45,609 nt of DNA from Ramlibacter sp. (GCA_029237735.1 JAQZBU010000039.1:1-45609); one strand, 5' to 3'; shown: positions 8,763-17,853, counted from the stretch's first letter. The notes: generated by a model from the letters alone, not told the origin. Program-made: numbers and translations.

Positions 8763-9824
8763 TTATGCGTAATGGCGGTGATGCGGTTCGAGCATCGGCG
8801 GCGGTTCCTGGATCACGCGGCTTGCAATGTGCCCGTTTGCGGGGCGGCGATGGCGCAGCAGCCCGCGCACCATGCCGGCCGCGTTGAAGCACCACGACAC
8901 GACGGAATACGCGGCCCGGCGCAGCGAGCGCTTGCGCCACAACATCAACAGCAGCGGTGCGGCCGCCAAGGCGGCAAAGACGGAGACGCGCACGGCAGGA
9001 GATGAAGGCAAGGCCAGCACGCCGAGCAGCAACGCCCACCACAGCAGCACAGCGGTGTAGATGCGCAGCTCGCGAGCGCCGCGCAGCACGAGCCGCATCT
9101 GGCGTCCTCCAGCGGCTGCGCGCATGAGCTCGCCCAGGCCGCAGGCATATCGCGAGCGCCAGCGCCGCAGCAGCAACTGGTAGGGCGGCGACTCGTGGCC
9201 GTAGTGCGTCACGGCCTTCACCGGCAGACGCCAGAGCTTCCAGCCCAGCGAGCGCAGGCGCACCGCCAGGTCGAACTCTTCGTAGCTGTGCAGGTTGCGG
9301 TCGGACAGGTAGCCGGCCTCTTCGATCGCCAGGCGCCGGTAGAGGCCGCCGCCGTCCAGCCGATCCACCTCGCCTGGCGCGAGGTGCGAGGCGGCGCGCA
9401 AGCCCCGCTCGCGGTATTCCATGCTTTCGTTGTTCAGCTCCACCACGCGCCCGCCGATGCCCGCGACCTCGGGGTGCTGCGCGAGGAACATCAGCGCCTG
9501 CGGCAGGAAGCCGCGGAGCATGCGCATGTCGCCGTCGATGATGTACACGTACTCTCCGAACGAGTGTTGATAGCCCAGCTGCGGGCCGACACCGCAGCAG
9601 CGCTCGTCGGGGTTGGCGAGCTGCACGATGCGGATCGGGTAGCGCGACGCCAACTCGACGGTGCGGTCGGTCGAATGGCTGTCGGCCAGGATCACCTCGC
9701 CGCCCACCTCGGCCACGGCGGCCAGGCAGCTCTCGATGGCGGCGCAGATGTTCTCTTCCTCGTTCAAGGCCTTGATCACCACCGACACTCGGCAGCGGGC
9801 GGACCGCGTCATGGGTGCGCTCAT
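8763..9824 (-). CDS. Glycosyltransferase family 2 with C-terminal membrane segments
   Basis: GT-A fold family 2 glycosyltransferase, 353 residues. It opens with [20 protein letters not shown] and has the nucleotide-binding DSHSTDRT segment. The metal-binding DxD-type motif is in YIIDGDMRM, and an acceptor-side stretch, [20 protein letters not shown], follows. After about residue 240 come two or three hydrophobic helices ([16 protein letters not shown] and following), so the protein is anchored in the inner membrane. The start overlaps the stop of the next upstream GT2 gene by 4 bp. It is one of three glycosyltransferases in the operon, consistent with a repeat unit of several sugars. Confidence 0.86.
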   Translation of the reverse strand: MSAPMTRSARCRVSVVIKALNEEENICAAIESCLAAVAEVGGEVILADSHSTDRTVELASRYPIRIVQLANPDERCCGVGPQLGYQHSFGEYVYIIDGDMRMLRGFLPQALMFLAQHPEVAGIGGRVVELNNESMEYRERGLRAASHLAPGEVDRLDGGGLYRRLAIEEAGYLSDRNLHSYEEFDLAVRLRSLGWKLWRLPVKAVTHYGHESPPYQLLLRRWRSRYACGLGELMRAAAGGRQMRLVLRGARELRIYTAVLLWWALLLGVLALPSSPAVRVSVFAALAAAPLLLMLWRKRSLRRAAYSVVSWCFNAAGMVRGLLRHRRPANGHIASRVIQEPPPMLEPHHRHYA

Positions 9825-10792
9825 GGCAGGGTTCCTTCCTGGGAAAACGCGTCGGCGCTACGCACGCGCCAGCGCTGCCACCGGTCCGCCACCTTGGCCG
9901 GCATGAAAAGGGCCATGAGCGCCGTGAGCTGCCACCGCCGCCCCCCGGCTGCGTCGCGGGCGTCCATCAGGCACGCCAGGGCGTCACGGCGTCGTCCCGC
10001 GGCCAGCAGTTCGCGCGCGAGCGTGATCTCTTGCTGGGCGACGAACCACAGCGCGGAGCGCCGCAGGTGCTGGGGAATGGCCCCCTCGCGGGCATGCTGG
10101 CGCATGCGCCGCAGATAGGGTGGCAGCCGGGTGGGCCGGTGCGAGGCCGTGAGCGAACCGGCGACGGAGGCGCGATACGCGGCCAACGGCACATTCACCA
10201 GCGCGACGGGCGTCTGGTCGGCGATGCGGAACCACACGTCCAGGTCTTCGCCGAACGATTCGCCCTCGATGAAGCAGGGGCGCATATGCCGCAGGCGCCG
10301 GGTCCGCACGGCAACGCTGCTGGTGAAAAAAGGCGCGTTCCTCATCCAGCGCTCGCGCAGGTCGTCGATCAGCTCCACCTCGCAGAAGGCCTCGGGCACA
10401 GGCCAGGGTTCCGGCTCGTCTTCGCTCCCGCCGTCCACCTGCCGGAAGCCGGTGGCGATCATGTCGGCCTCGGGGCAGGTCTGGTGCGCACGCGCCAGGT
10501 TCGCGAGGAACTCGGGGTGGTGCCAGTCGTCGGCATCGAGAAATGCGATCCAGTCGCCCTGGGCGAGCGCGATGCCGCGGTTGCGCGCGGCCGAGACACC
10601 GGCATTTTCCTGACGCACCACGCGCACGCGGGGCAGGGCCAGGGCCTCGAGGAGGTCGGCGCCGCCGTCGGTCGAGCCGTCGTCGATGACGAGCACCTCG
10701 CAGGGGGCAAAGGTTTGCGCCAGCGCCGAGCGCACCGCGCCCTCGATGAAGCGCGCCTTGTTGTACAGGGGAATCAGCACGGTGAACTTCAC
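9821..10792 (-). CDS. Glycosyltransferase family 2 (GTG start)
   Basis: GT-A glycosyltransferase of family 2, 323 residues. The N-terminus [20 protein letters not shown] is classic, followed by [12 protein letters not shown], the acceptor-site [19 protein letters not shown] and the DxD-type motif FLDADDW. The start is taken as GTG at 10792 because the fold begins immediately after it and the codon overlaps the polymerase stop as GTGA. The open frame upstream is a shadow of the polymerase and flippase genes. The Arg-rich C-terminus lacks clear membrane helices, unlike the next GT2. It should transfer one sugar of the repeat unit. Confidence 0.85.
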   Translation of the reverse strand: MKFTVLIPLYNKARFIEGAVRSALAQTFAPCEVLVIDDGSTDGGADLLEALALPRVRVVRQENAGVSAARNRGIALAQGDWIAFLDADDWHHPEFLANLARAHQTCPEADMIATGFRQVDGGSEDEPEPWPVPEAFCEVELIDDLRERWMRNAPFFTSSVAVRTRRLRHMRPCFIEGESFGEDLDVWFRIADQTPVALVNVPLAAYRASVAGSLTASHRPTRLPPYLRRMRQHAREGAIPQHLRRSALWFVAQQEITLARELLAAGRRRDALACLMDARDAAGGRRWQLTALMALFMPAKVADRWQRWRVRSADAFSQEGTLP

Positions 10793-12123
10793 GACGTGGC
10801 TCCCCACGCGTAGGGCGAGCGCGCGAACTGCACATGCGCGTGCGCGCTGGCCGCGGCGGCCAGGGTCACGAGCAGAAGAAGGTGCAGGAACAATTCGGTG
10901 CCATAACCCTGCAGCAGCATCGGCACTTCGCTGATGGAGCGCAGCGCCAGCGCCACGAACAGTGCCAGGCTCAATCCCCCGGAAGCCTTCGCATAGCGCA
11001 GCGACATCACGAGCAGAACGAGCGAATAGACCACGAGGGCTACCGCGCCGACGCTGCCGGCGCGAGCCAGTGTGTCCATGAACTGGTTGTGGGCGCTCGT
11101 GGCGTTCGGCATGGCGATCGCGGCTCTGAAGTCCGCTTCCCAGAGGCCGAGGCCATAGCCGAAGTACGGGCTGGCGCGCCACTCCTCGATCGCGATCGCC
11201 CAGATCTGATCGCGGCCGGTCATGGAGATCAATTGAGCGCCCTGGGCCGTGTCCGCGAAATTCGACCACTGCGCATCGACATCGCCGACGACGATCCAGC
11301 CCAGCAGCGCGGCCATGGCGATCAGGGCGATCAGCAATGCAAAGATGCCCATGGCGCCATTGCGCGGGTCGCTCATGCGCCGCCACATCCTGCTGCCGTG
11401 GCGAACGAGCGCCATGCACAACGCGCACAACAGGAAGGCTATCCACGCGGTTTTGGACTGAGCCAGGAAAAGCGCCGCCAGGCCCATCACCCACGCCAGA
11501 ACGTTCAGCCAGTTGCGCTGGAACGGCCGGGCCCACAGAAGCAGCAGGAACACCTGCGCGAACATGGCCATGCCGACGGCATGGGGCGCCAGGCCGCCGA
11601 AGCGTGGCACGCCCGGCATCAGGCCCTGGGCGTACGACTGGTCGAGCACCATCGTGGGCATCACCGGGATGAGGAAGATGCCGGCCAGGATGAACGTGAA
11701 GAGCGCGGTGCGCGCGGCCGACAGGATGCGGTCCACTTCTGAGCTCGTGACGAGCAACGCAGCGACGCCGATCACGAGCGTGTAGAGGTACTCGTGCGAC
11801 AGCATGGGATGCGAGCCGAAGAGGGCGGGCGCCGCAACGGTGCCCACCCAGTAGAGGATAAAGACAATCGCTAGCGTGGGCGAAGGCAGGTGCCGGTGCT
11901 GCGCGACATGATTGATCACGCGTTCGGCGGCGGCGGCTACAAGCAGGATGGAGACGAGCCGCTGTGCCCACACGACGACGGGGCCGCGCGCCGGCTCTCC
12001 CGCGGACATCAGCTCGATGAAAGTCTGCGACAGGTCGCGCCCCGACATCAACGCCGAAAGAGCGACCATGCCGAGCATCGCGGGCATGACCCAGTGGAGG
12101 AAGCCGTGGTGGGATTTCGTCAT
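10789..12123 (-). CDS. O-antigen ligase/polymerase family protein (Wzy-like)
   Basis: Integral membrane protein of 444 residues with about 10-12 predicted helices, of the Wzy_C/O-antigen ligase superfamily. The large periplasmic loop ends with [17 protein letters not shown], matching the family HN motif. [14 protein letters not shown] just before it resembles the conserved loop. The start at 12123 ([17 protein letters not shown]) makes a 4-bp ATGA overlap with the flippase stop, whereas the longer open frame upstream is flippase shadow. Between a Wzx-type flippase and glycosyltransferases, it is more likely the repeat-unit polymerase than the WaaL ligase, but sequence alone does not separate the two. 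Confidence 0.82.
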   Translation of the reverse strand: MTKSHHGFLHWVMPAMLGMVALSALMSGRDLSQTFIELMSAGEPARGPVVVWAQRLVSILLVAAAAERVINHVAQHRHLPSPTLAIVFILYWVGTVAAPALFGSHPMLSHEYLYTLVIGVAALLVTSSEVDRILSAARTALFTFILAGIFLIPVMPTMVLDQSYAQGLMPGVPRFGGLAPHAVGMAMFAQVFLLLLWARPFQRNWLNVLAWVMGLAALFLAQSKTAWIAFLLCALCMALVRHGSRMWRRMSDPRNGAMGIFALLIALIAMAALLGWIVVGDVDAQWSNFADTAQGAQLISMTGRDQIWAIAIEEWRASPYFGYGLGLWEADFRAAIAMPNATSAHNQFMDTLARAGSVGAVALVVYSLVLLVMSLRYAKASGGLSLALFVALALRSISEVPMLLQGYGTELFLHLLLLVTLAAAASAHAHVQFARSPYAWGATS

Positions 12124-13625
12124 CGTGCCTGTCCCTCGGGGTCTGGCGCACCGGCGAATCGCGGCGCAAATGCGGGAAACAGCCGGCCGAGCGCGCTCTG
12201 CGCTTCGCTGCCCAGCACTTGCGGCCGCGCCAACACGAGCACGAGCATGGCCGCCAGCGCGCATGCGCCGCCGGCGGAAAGTGATATCACGGGGTAGGTC
12301 AGCGAAGCCACGGCGTATTGCCCGGCGAGTACCGCGGCCGCGCACAGGGCCGCCAGGCCCAGCCCGCGCAGCGCATACGGCAGGATCGCGGACCAGGAAA
12401 GATTGAGCGCCCGCAGCGCGGCGCCGACGATGACGATCGCCCGCGCGTAGATGACGACGACCGACACGACCGCGATGGCGCGGATGCCTTCGTGCGCGAA
12501 GTACCACCAGGCCAGCGACGCCAGCGCGAGCAGCGGCAGTTGCAGCAGGAACTCGTAGTGCTTGCGGCCGGTGTTCCACAACACCGGTGTCGACAGGCCC
12601 CAGCATGACCATGCGGGCAGGCACAGGAACAGCAGCGCCAGCACCCACGCCGAGTCCATCCAGACCGGGCCGTACAGCAGGCTCACCAGATCGTGCGACA
12701 TTAGGGCGAAGACGACCGCGGCCGGCGTGATCAACACCAGCACGCATGCCAGGCCCAGCAGCCAGCCTTGTGCAAGCCGCTTCGGGTCCTGCTGCATCTT
12801 GGCGCCGGTGGCGAGGAACGCGGGCTGCAGCGCCCCCAGCAGCAGGAAGTTCGGGATGGACGCGAGGTTGTAGGCCACGTTGTAGAGGCCGACGAAGTGC
12901 GCGTTGAGAACGCGCCCTATCACGACGCGGTCGAGGTTGCTCAGAAGCCAGTTCACCACGTTGGTGAGGAAGACGGTGCGTCCAGTTGTCAGGGCGGCGC
13001 CTCCACCGGGATGGGAGAAGAGGGGTTTGAGGGAATGCGGCCGCGCCGCATACGCGCCGACAAGCGTCACCGCCGCCTGCACCACGCAAGCCGCGGCCAA
13101 TGCGTACGCGCCGTAACCCATCAGCGCCATCGGCACGCCCACGGCCACGTACCCCGCGGCGTAGCTTGCGAGCTGCACGAGGCCGAGGGTGCGGAAGTTC
13201 AGGTCGCGCTGCAGCAGGCACGTGGCCGGGCCGCTGGCCGCCATCAACAGGCTGGCCAGCGACATCCATTGCACCACGCCTTCGACGCGCGGGTCAGCGA
13301 AGAAGATGGCGATGGCGGGGGCGGCGGCGTACATGGCGCACGCCGTGAGCAGGCCCGCGAGCACCTGCCAAGTGAAAGAAAAGCGGATGTCGTCGCGGCT
13401 CACGCTGGGCATAAGCATCAGGTTCCAGCTGAAGCTCGCACCCGAAAGGAAGGCCGCGAACGTCAGCACCGCCATGCCGATGCCGTATACGCCGAAGTTG
13501 CCCGGCCCCAGCATGCGAGCCAGCGCGACCTGCGCGCCTAGCTGCAGGACGAAACGCAATGCCGTGGTGAGGGCGCTCCATTTCAGGGCGCGCTCCGCCA
13601 ATGCAGCGAGGGGGACGGCGGTCAT
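12120..13625 (-). CDS. Wzx-type oligosaccharide flippase
   Basis: Membrane transporter of the MOP superfamily (polysaccharide biosynthesis branch), 501 residues with about 12-14 helices. The opening stretch [20 protein letters not shown] followed by [19 protein letters not shown] is typical of Wzx/RfbX/MATE-like flippases. It is expected to move lipid-linked repeat units from the cytoplasmic to the periplasmic face for polymerisation by the adjacent Wzy-like protein. Its start overlaps the stop of the small secreted protein gene by 4 bp, and its stop overlaps the polymerase start by 4 bp. Confidence 0.86.
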   Translation of the reverse strand: MTAVPLAALAERALKWSALTTALRFVLQLGAQVALARMLGPGNFGVYGIGMAVLTFAAFLSGASFSWNLMLMPSVSRDDIRFSFTWQVLAGLLTACAMYAAAPAIAIFFADPRVEGVVQWMSLASLLMAASGPATCLLQRDLNFRTLGLVQLASYAAGYVAVGVPMALMGYGAYALAAACVVQAAVTLVGAYAARPHSLKPLFSHPGGGAALTTGRTVFLTNVVNWLLSNLDRVVIGRVLNAHFVGLYNVAYNLASIPNFLLLGALQPAFLATGAKMQQDPKRLAQGWLLGLACVLVLITPAAVVFALMSHDLVSLLYGPVWMDSAWVLALLFLCLPAWSCWGLSTPVLWNTGRKHYEFLLQLPLLALASLAWWYFAHEGIRAIAVVSVVVIYARAIVIVGAALRALNLSWSAILPYALRGLGLAALCAAAVLAGQYAVASLTYPVISLSAGGACALAAMLVLVLARPQVLGSEAQSALGRLFPAFAPRFAGAPDPEGQAR

Positions 13626-13993
13626 CGGTTGCGCGCGCTGTAGCGCCGCAGCGCGATGCCCGACATCAGGGCCAGGGCTGCCAGCAGCATGGCGGGCCCC
13701 GCAGGACGATCACGCTCCTCGGGCTCCGGTTTCGCGCGTGCAGTGGCCTGCGTGACGGGCGGGCGGTCATGGGTCACCGCGCCTGCGGCCGTTATGAGCT
13801 CGGGGCCGGTTCGTGTGGGACCGGCGGGACGCGTGGGCGTCACCATGATGACCGCGGGTGTCGTCGCCGCCGCGGCGGCCGCCGACGTTGCCGCGGCAGT
13901 CCGGCTGGACGACATGGATCCCGGAGCCACACATTGGCCCATGGCCGCCGCTGCGCAAGCGCAGAGCAAGAACGCGATGACTGAACTGCGCAT
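13622..13993 (-). CDS. Small secreted Ala/Pro-rich protein with C-terminal membrane tail
   Basis: A 123-residue protein not recognised as a named family. It has a signal peptide (MRSSVIAFLLCACAAAAMGQ) and a low-complexity middle rich in Ala, Thr and Pro. The C-terminus reads KPEPEERDRP, then the hydrophobic run GPAMLLAALALMSGIA, then RRYSARNR. This PEP, hydrophobic helix, Arg-rich order resembles PEP-CTERM sorting signals processed by exosortases. Here, however, the PEP is separated from the helix by several charged residues, so it is only a candidate. The start at 13993 was chosen for the signal peptide and the GGAG site upstream. The gene is coupled to the flippase by a 4-bp overlap. Confidence 0.66.
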   Translation of the reverse strand: MRSSVIAFLLCACAAAAMGQCVAPGSMSSSRTAAATSAAAAAATTPAVIMVTPTRPAGPTRTGPELITAAGAVTHDRPPVTQATARAKPEPEERDRPAGPAMLLAALALMSGIALRRYSARNR

Positions 13994-14176
13994 CAGGCTC
14001 TCCTGGCTGTTGGGGTTGACCAATTTTGCGTCAGGGGTACTGGCGCATGGCGGGCCTACCCATGGCTCGTTCAGGCTATTCGCACAGGTCGCACGCTCAC
14101 TATGGCGGCCCCGCGAACGGATCACGCTACGTTGTGAAAGTACGGTATCGAGTTTCATGGATGGCTTTTTTTTCGT

Positions 14177-15400
14177 TCATGGGCTGGGCAACCGTCCGCT
14201 GCTTGCGCCTACGGTGCCGCCCGCTGCCTGTCGGGGTGCAGGCCGGCCGGCCCAGCGCCGGCTCCAGTCGCGCCCGGGGCTCTCGATCCAGCGGTAGGTG
14301 AAGGCGCTGAAAGCCAGGGTGATGGCGACGACCGCGACGTAAAAGAGCGTGCCCTCCAAGTCGTTTCGGCCGTAGGCGAGCACGTACTGGCCGCTGCCGA
14401 TGGGCATGGGCGTCCAGAGGTCCTGCTGCACGAGGCGCTTCACCACCGCCGGGAACAGCAAGACGAAGAAGAAGTGGGTGAGGTAGATCGAGTAGGACAG
14501 CGTGCCCAGCCAACGCAGCGGGGCCGTACGGAAGACGCGGCTCACGGCACCGTCCTCGGCAGCAAACACCAGCACCGCCACCGCGAAGACGAAGGGGGCC
14601 AGCAGCGACCAGGGCGTCTTGCCCACCACGGACACGAAGGCCACCACCGCCGCGACCACCGCGAACTCGGCGGCGGTGGCTGCCGCCGGGCCGGCAGCGG
14701 CGAGACGCAGCGGGCGCGCCTTGTGGATGTGATAGCACAGGACGCCGAGGGCGAAGCCGAAGACGCAGCGCAGCAAGCCCCAGTCGAAGGTGACGTCCAT
14801 GCCTGAGCTGGAGAGATACAGCAGAGCCACCGGCGGCACGATGGCTGCCACAGCCAGCATCCACAGGCGCAAGCCGAGGGTGACGCTCAGCAGTGCGAAG
14901 ATCACATAAGTCCACACCTCCGTGCTGATGGACCAGCTGGGGCCGTTCCAGGTGAGGCTGTCGTGCACGTGCAGGCTCTGCACGAGGAACAGGTTGCTCA
15001 GCACCGACCCGGGCTCGTTCACGCCGGTGAAAGTCGAGGACGGCGACGCCTGCCCCATGCCCCCGATGAGCCTGGCCGTCTCCCACGCGAGGAAGAGAAA
15101 CAGCATGAATACGTGCAGTGGGTACACGCGGCCCAGCCGTAGCACAAGGAAACGCCGCACCTCCGCCCAGGAGCCCAGCCGTGCGGCGTAGTTCCACGCA
15201 ATGACGAAACCGCTCAGCACAAAGAAGAAATCAACGAAGAGATAACTGTTGCGCACCAGCGGTGCTGTATAGATGGGGCTGTAACCATGGAAGTGAAACA
15301 GCACGACAAGGCAGGCACATACGCCGCGCCAGCCATCGAGCGCCTCGAAGCGACCGGCCGCCTTGCTGGGTTCCTTGGCTGTGATTGTTGGCGGGGGCAT
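14177..15400 (-). CDS. Acyltransferase family 3 (OafA/YrhL type)
   Basis: Multi-pass inner-membrane acyltransferase of about 407 residues with roughly ten helices. The N-terminal signature FEALDGWRGVCACLVVLFHF includes the conserved His. FFFVLSGFVIAWNYAARLG and the late LSYSIYLTHFFFVLLF are also family landmarks. Members O-acetylate or otherwise acylate polysaccharides and LPS, so it probably decorates the polymer made here. The start at 15400 (MPPPTITAKEP) was preferred because the fold begins 18 residues later; an in-frame start at 15490 would add a 30-residue extension of no visible meaning. It is 183 bp upstream of the flippase operon and may share its promoter. Confidence 0.85.
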   Translation of the reverse strand: MPPPTITAKEPSKAAGRFEALDGWRGVCACLVVLFHFHGYSPIYTAPLVRNSYLFVDFFFVLSGFVIAWNYAARLGSWAEVRRFLVLRLGRVYPLHVFMLFLFLAWETARLIGGMGQASPSSTFTGVNEPGSVLSNLFLVQSLHVHDSLTWNGPSWSISTEVWTYVIFALLSVTLGLRLWMLAVAAIVPPVALLYLSSSGMDVTFDWGLLRCVFGFALGVLCYHIHKARPLRLAAAGPAAATAAEFAVVAAVVAFVSVVGKTPWSLLAPFVFAVAVLVFAAEDGAVSRVFRTAPLRWLGTLSYSIYLTHFFFVLLFPAVVKRLVQQDLWTPMPIGSGQYVLAYGRNDLEGTLFYVAVVAITLAFSAFTYRWIESPGRDWSRRWAGRPAPRQAAGGTVGASSGRLPSP

Positions 15401-15723
15401 GGCGTGGGACTGCAAAGCGACGTGCGACGTTAAAGGGTGATTTTTCCAGTGAAGAAGCGCGCGCAGTGTGCGTTGGCGCGCACTTTGCAAACCCGATACG
15501 AGAAAGCGCCCCGCGCCGACGCTGCACCACGGACAGGACCTTCGCGCGCTGTCTTCCTTGTCCTACAAGCAGGACTCAACTCGCTGCCTAGCATGGACTG
15601 CATGAGCGGACGCTTGCGCGACATCAAGTTGACGGTCGAACACACCTGCAACAAAAATTACGATCGGCTGCTGACCGAAATTGGCGGCACGCGCATGTTC
15701 TCTGTGATCGAACGGGCAGAGTC
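15401..15723. other. Divergent intergenic region, 323 bp
   Basis: Lies between the leftward acyltransferase gene and the rightward small genes, so it should hold promoters for both. On the plus strand a TTGACG at 15629-15634 is followed after 17 bases by CAAAAA, a poor -10 match. An open frame at 15437-15727 exists but shows no ribosome site or recognisable protein. No RNA gene or strong hairpin was seen. Confidence 0.4.
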
Positions 15724-16002
15724 ATGATGCGATATAGCCGCAGCGAACACGCCAGGGTGCAGGCCCTGCAACAGGAGGTTTCGCGTGCCGAGGCCGACTA
15801 CCAGCGGTTACGCGCCGCGTATCTGGAGATCGCCAAGAACGAGCCGGGCCACGAAGTGGCGCTGGCGATGATCGGCGCCGACATGGACCGCGCGCACTCA
15901 CACCTTCAAGCCTTGATCGGCCTTCCGCGTTTGCCATTCACGCACGAGCCGAGCTCGGTCGTGCGCCGCGAGGCGCAGCGCCTGACCGAAGAGCACGATT
16001 GA
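15724..16002 (+). CDS. Hypothetical helical protein, 92 residues
   Basis: Unrecognised small protein, first of a run of four short genes. The first half (HARVQALQQEVSRAEADYQR and on to about residue 60) is charged and heptad-like, suggesting a helical hairpin or short coiled coil. The second half contains LIGLPRLPFTHEPSS and a polar tail. No signal peptide or membrane segment is present, so it is probably cytoplasmic. Two consecutive ATG codons (15724 and 15727) could serve as start. Codon use is like that of the neighbours and supports a real gene, but the ribosome site is weak. Confidence 0.6.
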   Translation: MMRYSRSEHARVQALQQEVSRAEADYQRLRAAYLEIAKNEPGHEVALAMIGADMDRAHSHLQALIGLPRLPFTHEPSSVVRREAQRLTEEHD

Positions 16003-16007
16003 ACGGC

Positions 16008-16241
16008 ATGATCCCTTATGACATCGATCCCAGCCTGCATACGGCTGAGCCCGAGCCGCAGCAGCTGGACGACGGTTTCTCGCCGCGCCTCATGGCCACA
16101 CATCCCGTCGAGCCCGAGCCGGAACCGGGTGACGATGCTTCCGCGCCCAACCCGTCGCACCTGCCTGTCGAGCCGGAGTTCGCGCCCGAGCTGCCACCCG
16201 CGGAGCCTGAAGAGCCTCACGGCAAGCCGCCCACTCTTTGA
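16008..16241 (+). CDS. Hypothetical Pro/Glu-rich acidic protein, about 77 residues
   Basis: Unrecognised, very acidic and proline-rich protein with repeated EPEP-type pairs: TAEPEPQQLDD, HPVEPEPEPGDD, LPVEPEFAPEL, PPAEPEEP. No signal peptide or hydrophobic helix is visible, and it is probably disordered. ATG at 16008 is taken as the start; a TTG at 15999 would overlap the previous stop by 4 bp and is an alternative. Its composition matches the two following small proteins, suggesting a related set. Confidence 0.55.
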   Translation: MIPYDIDPSLHTAEPEPQQLDDGFSPRLMATHPVEPEPEPGDDASAPNPSHLPVEPEFAPELPPAEPEEPHGKPPTL

Positions 16242-16252
16242 GGAGAGCCAGC

Positions 16253-16423
16253 ATGAACCACCCCATCGAGCCGGGTTTGATTCCGCCCGGGCCGGGCCTG
16301 GAGAAGGAAGAGCCGGAACAAGCGCACGAGGACGATATCCCGGCGGACGACGGCACCACGACCACTGGCTCACCTCAGGCTTCGGAAGAGGAGCGGCCTT
16401 TACGGCAGGTCGAACGGGAGTAG
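16253..16423 (+). CDS. Hypothetical Pro/Glu-rich protein, 56 residues
   Basis: Short unrecognised protein starting MNHPIEPGLIPPGPG and continuing with acidic stretches (KEEPEQAHEDDIPADD) to a polar end. It is probably disordered and cytoplasmic. It has a good ribosome site (GAGGAG, about 7 bases before the ATG), the best evidence that this small gene run is translated. It is third in the run. Confidence 0.58.
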   Translation: MNHPIEPGLIPPGPGLEKEEPEQAHEDDIPADDGTTTTGSPQASEEERPLRQVERE

Positions 16424-16428
16424 TAGGC

Positions 16429-16572
16429 ATGTCCAACACACCCGCGCATACGCCGGAGCCCACGCTGCCGCCGAAACCCGTGAACCCCGAGCCTCATCCG
16501 GAGCCGCAGGATCCCGAGAAAGGCCGCGTCAAGACCCCTGAGCCGGGCAGATCGGAGCACCCGGCGATTTAG
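16429..16572 (+). CDS. Hypothetical proline-rich protein, 47 residues
   Basis: Very short unrecognised protein dominated by PEP-like steps (HTPEPTLPPKPVNPEPHPEP) with a basic patch GRVKTPEPGR near the end. It begins 5 bases after the previous stop. Its stop overlaps the stop of the convergent gene at 16569 by 4 bp, so there is no room for a terminator between them. A coding role is supported by compositional kinship with the two genes before it rather than by any known family. Confidence 0.5.
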   Translation: MSNTPAHTPEPTLPPKPVNPEPHPEPQDPEKGRVKTPEPGRSEHPAI

Positions 16573-17357
16573 TCGCCATCTCGTAAAGGCGAGCCCAGCA
16601 TGGCCTGGGCATCCTCGTCCAGGCCCGTCACCGGCGTGGCCTTCGCGAGCGCCATCCACACGCCGAAAGGCAAACCCTCGCGCGAGCGGCGCGGTGCGGC
16701 GCGCGCCACCACCAGGCGCCCGTGCTCCAGCACCAGCACGCCGCACTCTGGCGGCACTTCGTCGGGCGCCGCGATGCAGCGGCCCCTGGCGTCGCAACCG
16801 AGCACGTACCAGCATTCGCCCAGGTGAACGTAGGCGCTGCGCTTGGCGCCTTGGCGCAGGTCGCCCAGCAGGTCGGCGCGACGCACCTTCACTTCATGCA
16901 CGATGGGATCGACATACGTGGCCACCGAGGTGTTGCGGATCGAGAACACATCGGGTTTGGCCACGCACCAGCGCAGGGGTTTGTCCGCGTCTTCGCACGG
17001 CACCTGCGCGCGCAGCGCGAGCCCGCGCCATGCGATGCGTCCGGCGCGGCCCATCTCCAGCGCCACTCGCTCCACGAGGGCCTCATGCGCGGAGAACGCG
17101 GCGCGGTTCGCGGCCAGCGTGCGTGCGAGCAGCTGCACGCCGGCCGGCGTTACGCGCAACGACTCGTGACCCGACGGCGCCCGGACGCGATCGAGCAGGC
17201 CGGCGGCCAGCAGCTCGATCTCCAGCGGATCCTGGCAGGGCCAGCCAGCGGACCGGTAGATCTCGCGCAGCCGGCGAGCGTGGGCCTTGCCCAGTGCCGG
17301 CAGAAGCCGCGGCAAGACGGACAAAGGCTGGGGGATGGACTGGGGAGACGCACTCAT
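16569..17357 (-). CDS. Possible MmcB-like PD-(D/E)XK-fold protein
   Basis: A 262-residue cytoplasmic protein. The first half looks like a winged-helix module (DPLEIELLAAGLLDRV then LRVTPAGVQLLART at about 45-85). The second half has a PD at KPDVFSI and, about 20 residues on, HEVKVRRADLLGDLR, followed by KRSAYVHLGECWYVLG. The D ... ExK spacing and the late beta strand resemble PD-(D/E)XK nuclease-fold proteins, particularly those named MmcB-like in DNA repair. That link is from motif reading only. The start is ATG at 17357; a TTG 12 bases upstream is possible. Context (unknown small genes, a repair operon nearby) neither confirms nor excludes a repair role. Confidence 0.6.
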   Translation of the reverse strand: MSASPQSIPQPLSVLPRLLPALGKAHARRLREIYRSAGWPCQDPLEIELLAAGLLDRVRAPSGHESLRVTPAGVQLLARTLAANRAAFSAHEALVERVALEMGRAGRIAWRGLALRAQVPCEDADKPLRWCVAKPDVFSIRNTSVATYVDPIVHEVKVRRADLLGDLRQGAKRSAYVHLGECWYVLGCDARGRCIAAPDEVPPECGVLVLEHGRLVVARAAPRRSREGLPFGVWMALAKATPVTGLDEDAQAMLGSPLRDGD

Positions 17358-17485
17358 GCGGGTGGCCAAAACGGGCTGCCAGTGTAGCTCCGCTCCCGGC
17401 GCGATGCCACACCGTAGGCAGGCTCCGACGGTCGGTCTGGCGGTTGACCTATCGCGCCATGGCGGTCCGTGACCAAAATGATGGG

Positions 17486-17794
17486 ATGGCTGAGAACGTC
17501 AAATATGGCATCACCGCCCTGCGCTATGCAGGCTCCCAAATCGTCGCGGCGATGATGGGCCTGATCGACGCGACTCAGGCAAAGTGGGACTTGCGGCCCA
17601 CGCCCACACGCGTCACCGAGGTGGTGGACAAGCTCGTCGAAGGCGATACGGTCGTCAGTATGTTCCCCGACGACGCCGGCCAGCTCCAGCCGGGGCCCGA
17701 GGTGAAGGTGGATGTGCTTCCTGAAGGCACTGAGACGCTGGCTCTGGCTGAGGAATCCGCCGGTCGCAGCATCCGCGATCTGCCGCGGTTTTAA
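17486..17794 (+). CDS. Hypothetical protein, 102 residues
   Basis: Unrecognised small soluble protein. It starts MAENVKYGITALRYAGSQ and holds a moderately hydrophobic helix (IVAAMMGLIDATQAKWDL). A compact part follows (TRVTEVVDKLVEGDTVVSMF), then an acidic C-terminus. An in-frame ATG at 17459 would add nine residues; 17486 was chosen because GATGGG lies just before it and the upstream residues look non-conserved. It is divergent from the MmcB-like gene and convergent with the EamA transporter, so it is a single-gene unit. Confidence 0.58.
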   Translation: MAENVKYGITALRYAGSQIVAAMMGLIDATQAKWDLRPTPTRVTEVVDKLVEGDTVVSMFPDDAGQLQPGPEVKVDVLPEGTETLALAEESAGRSIRDLPRF

Positions 17795-17853
17795 GACATC
17801 GCGGATTTGCTGCCAACACTGTAGGCACGCCACCGGTGGAATACCACCACTCT

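Noticed and set aside
9821..12169. 782-codon minus-strand frame joining a glycosyltransferase to upstream sequence
   Set aside because: Only the last 323 codons look like a protein; the rest is out-of-frame reading of the polymerase gene. The gene was placed at the GTG at 10792.
10789..13269. 826-codon minus-strand frame extending the polymerase gene upstream
   Set aside because: The first part is flippase shadow; the ATG at 12123 with a 4-bp overlap is the natural start.
13994..14176. Extended minus-strand reading of the small secreted protein to 14158
   Set aside because: The extra 55 residues lack coding character, and the later ATG is followed by a proper signal peptide and preceded by GGAG.
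15437..15727. 96-codon frame before the first small gene, with a stop overlapping its start
   Set aside because: No ribosome site, mixed composition and no recognisable segment; the overlap alone is not enough to call it.
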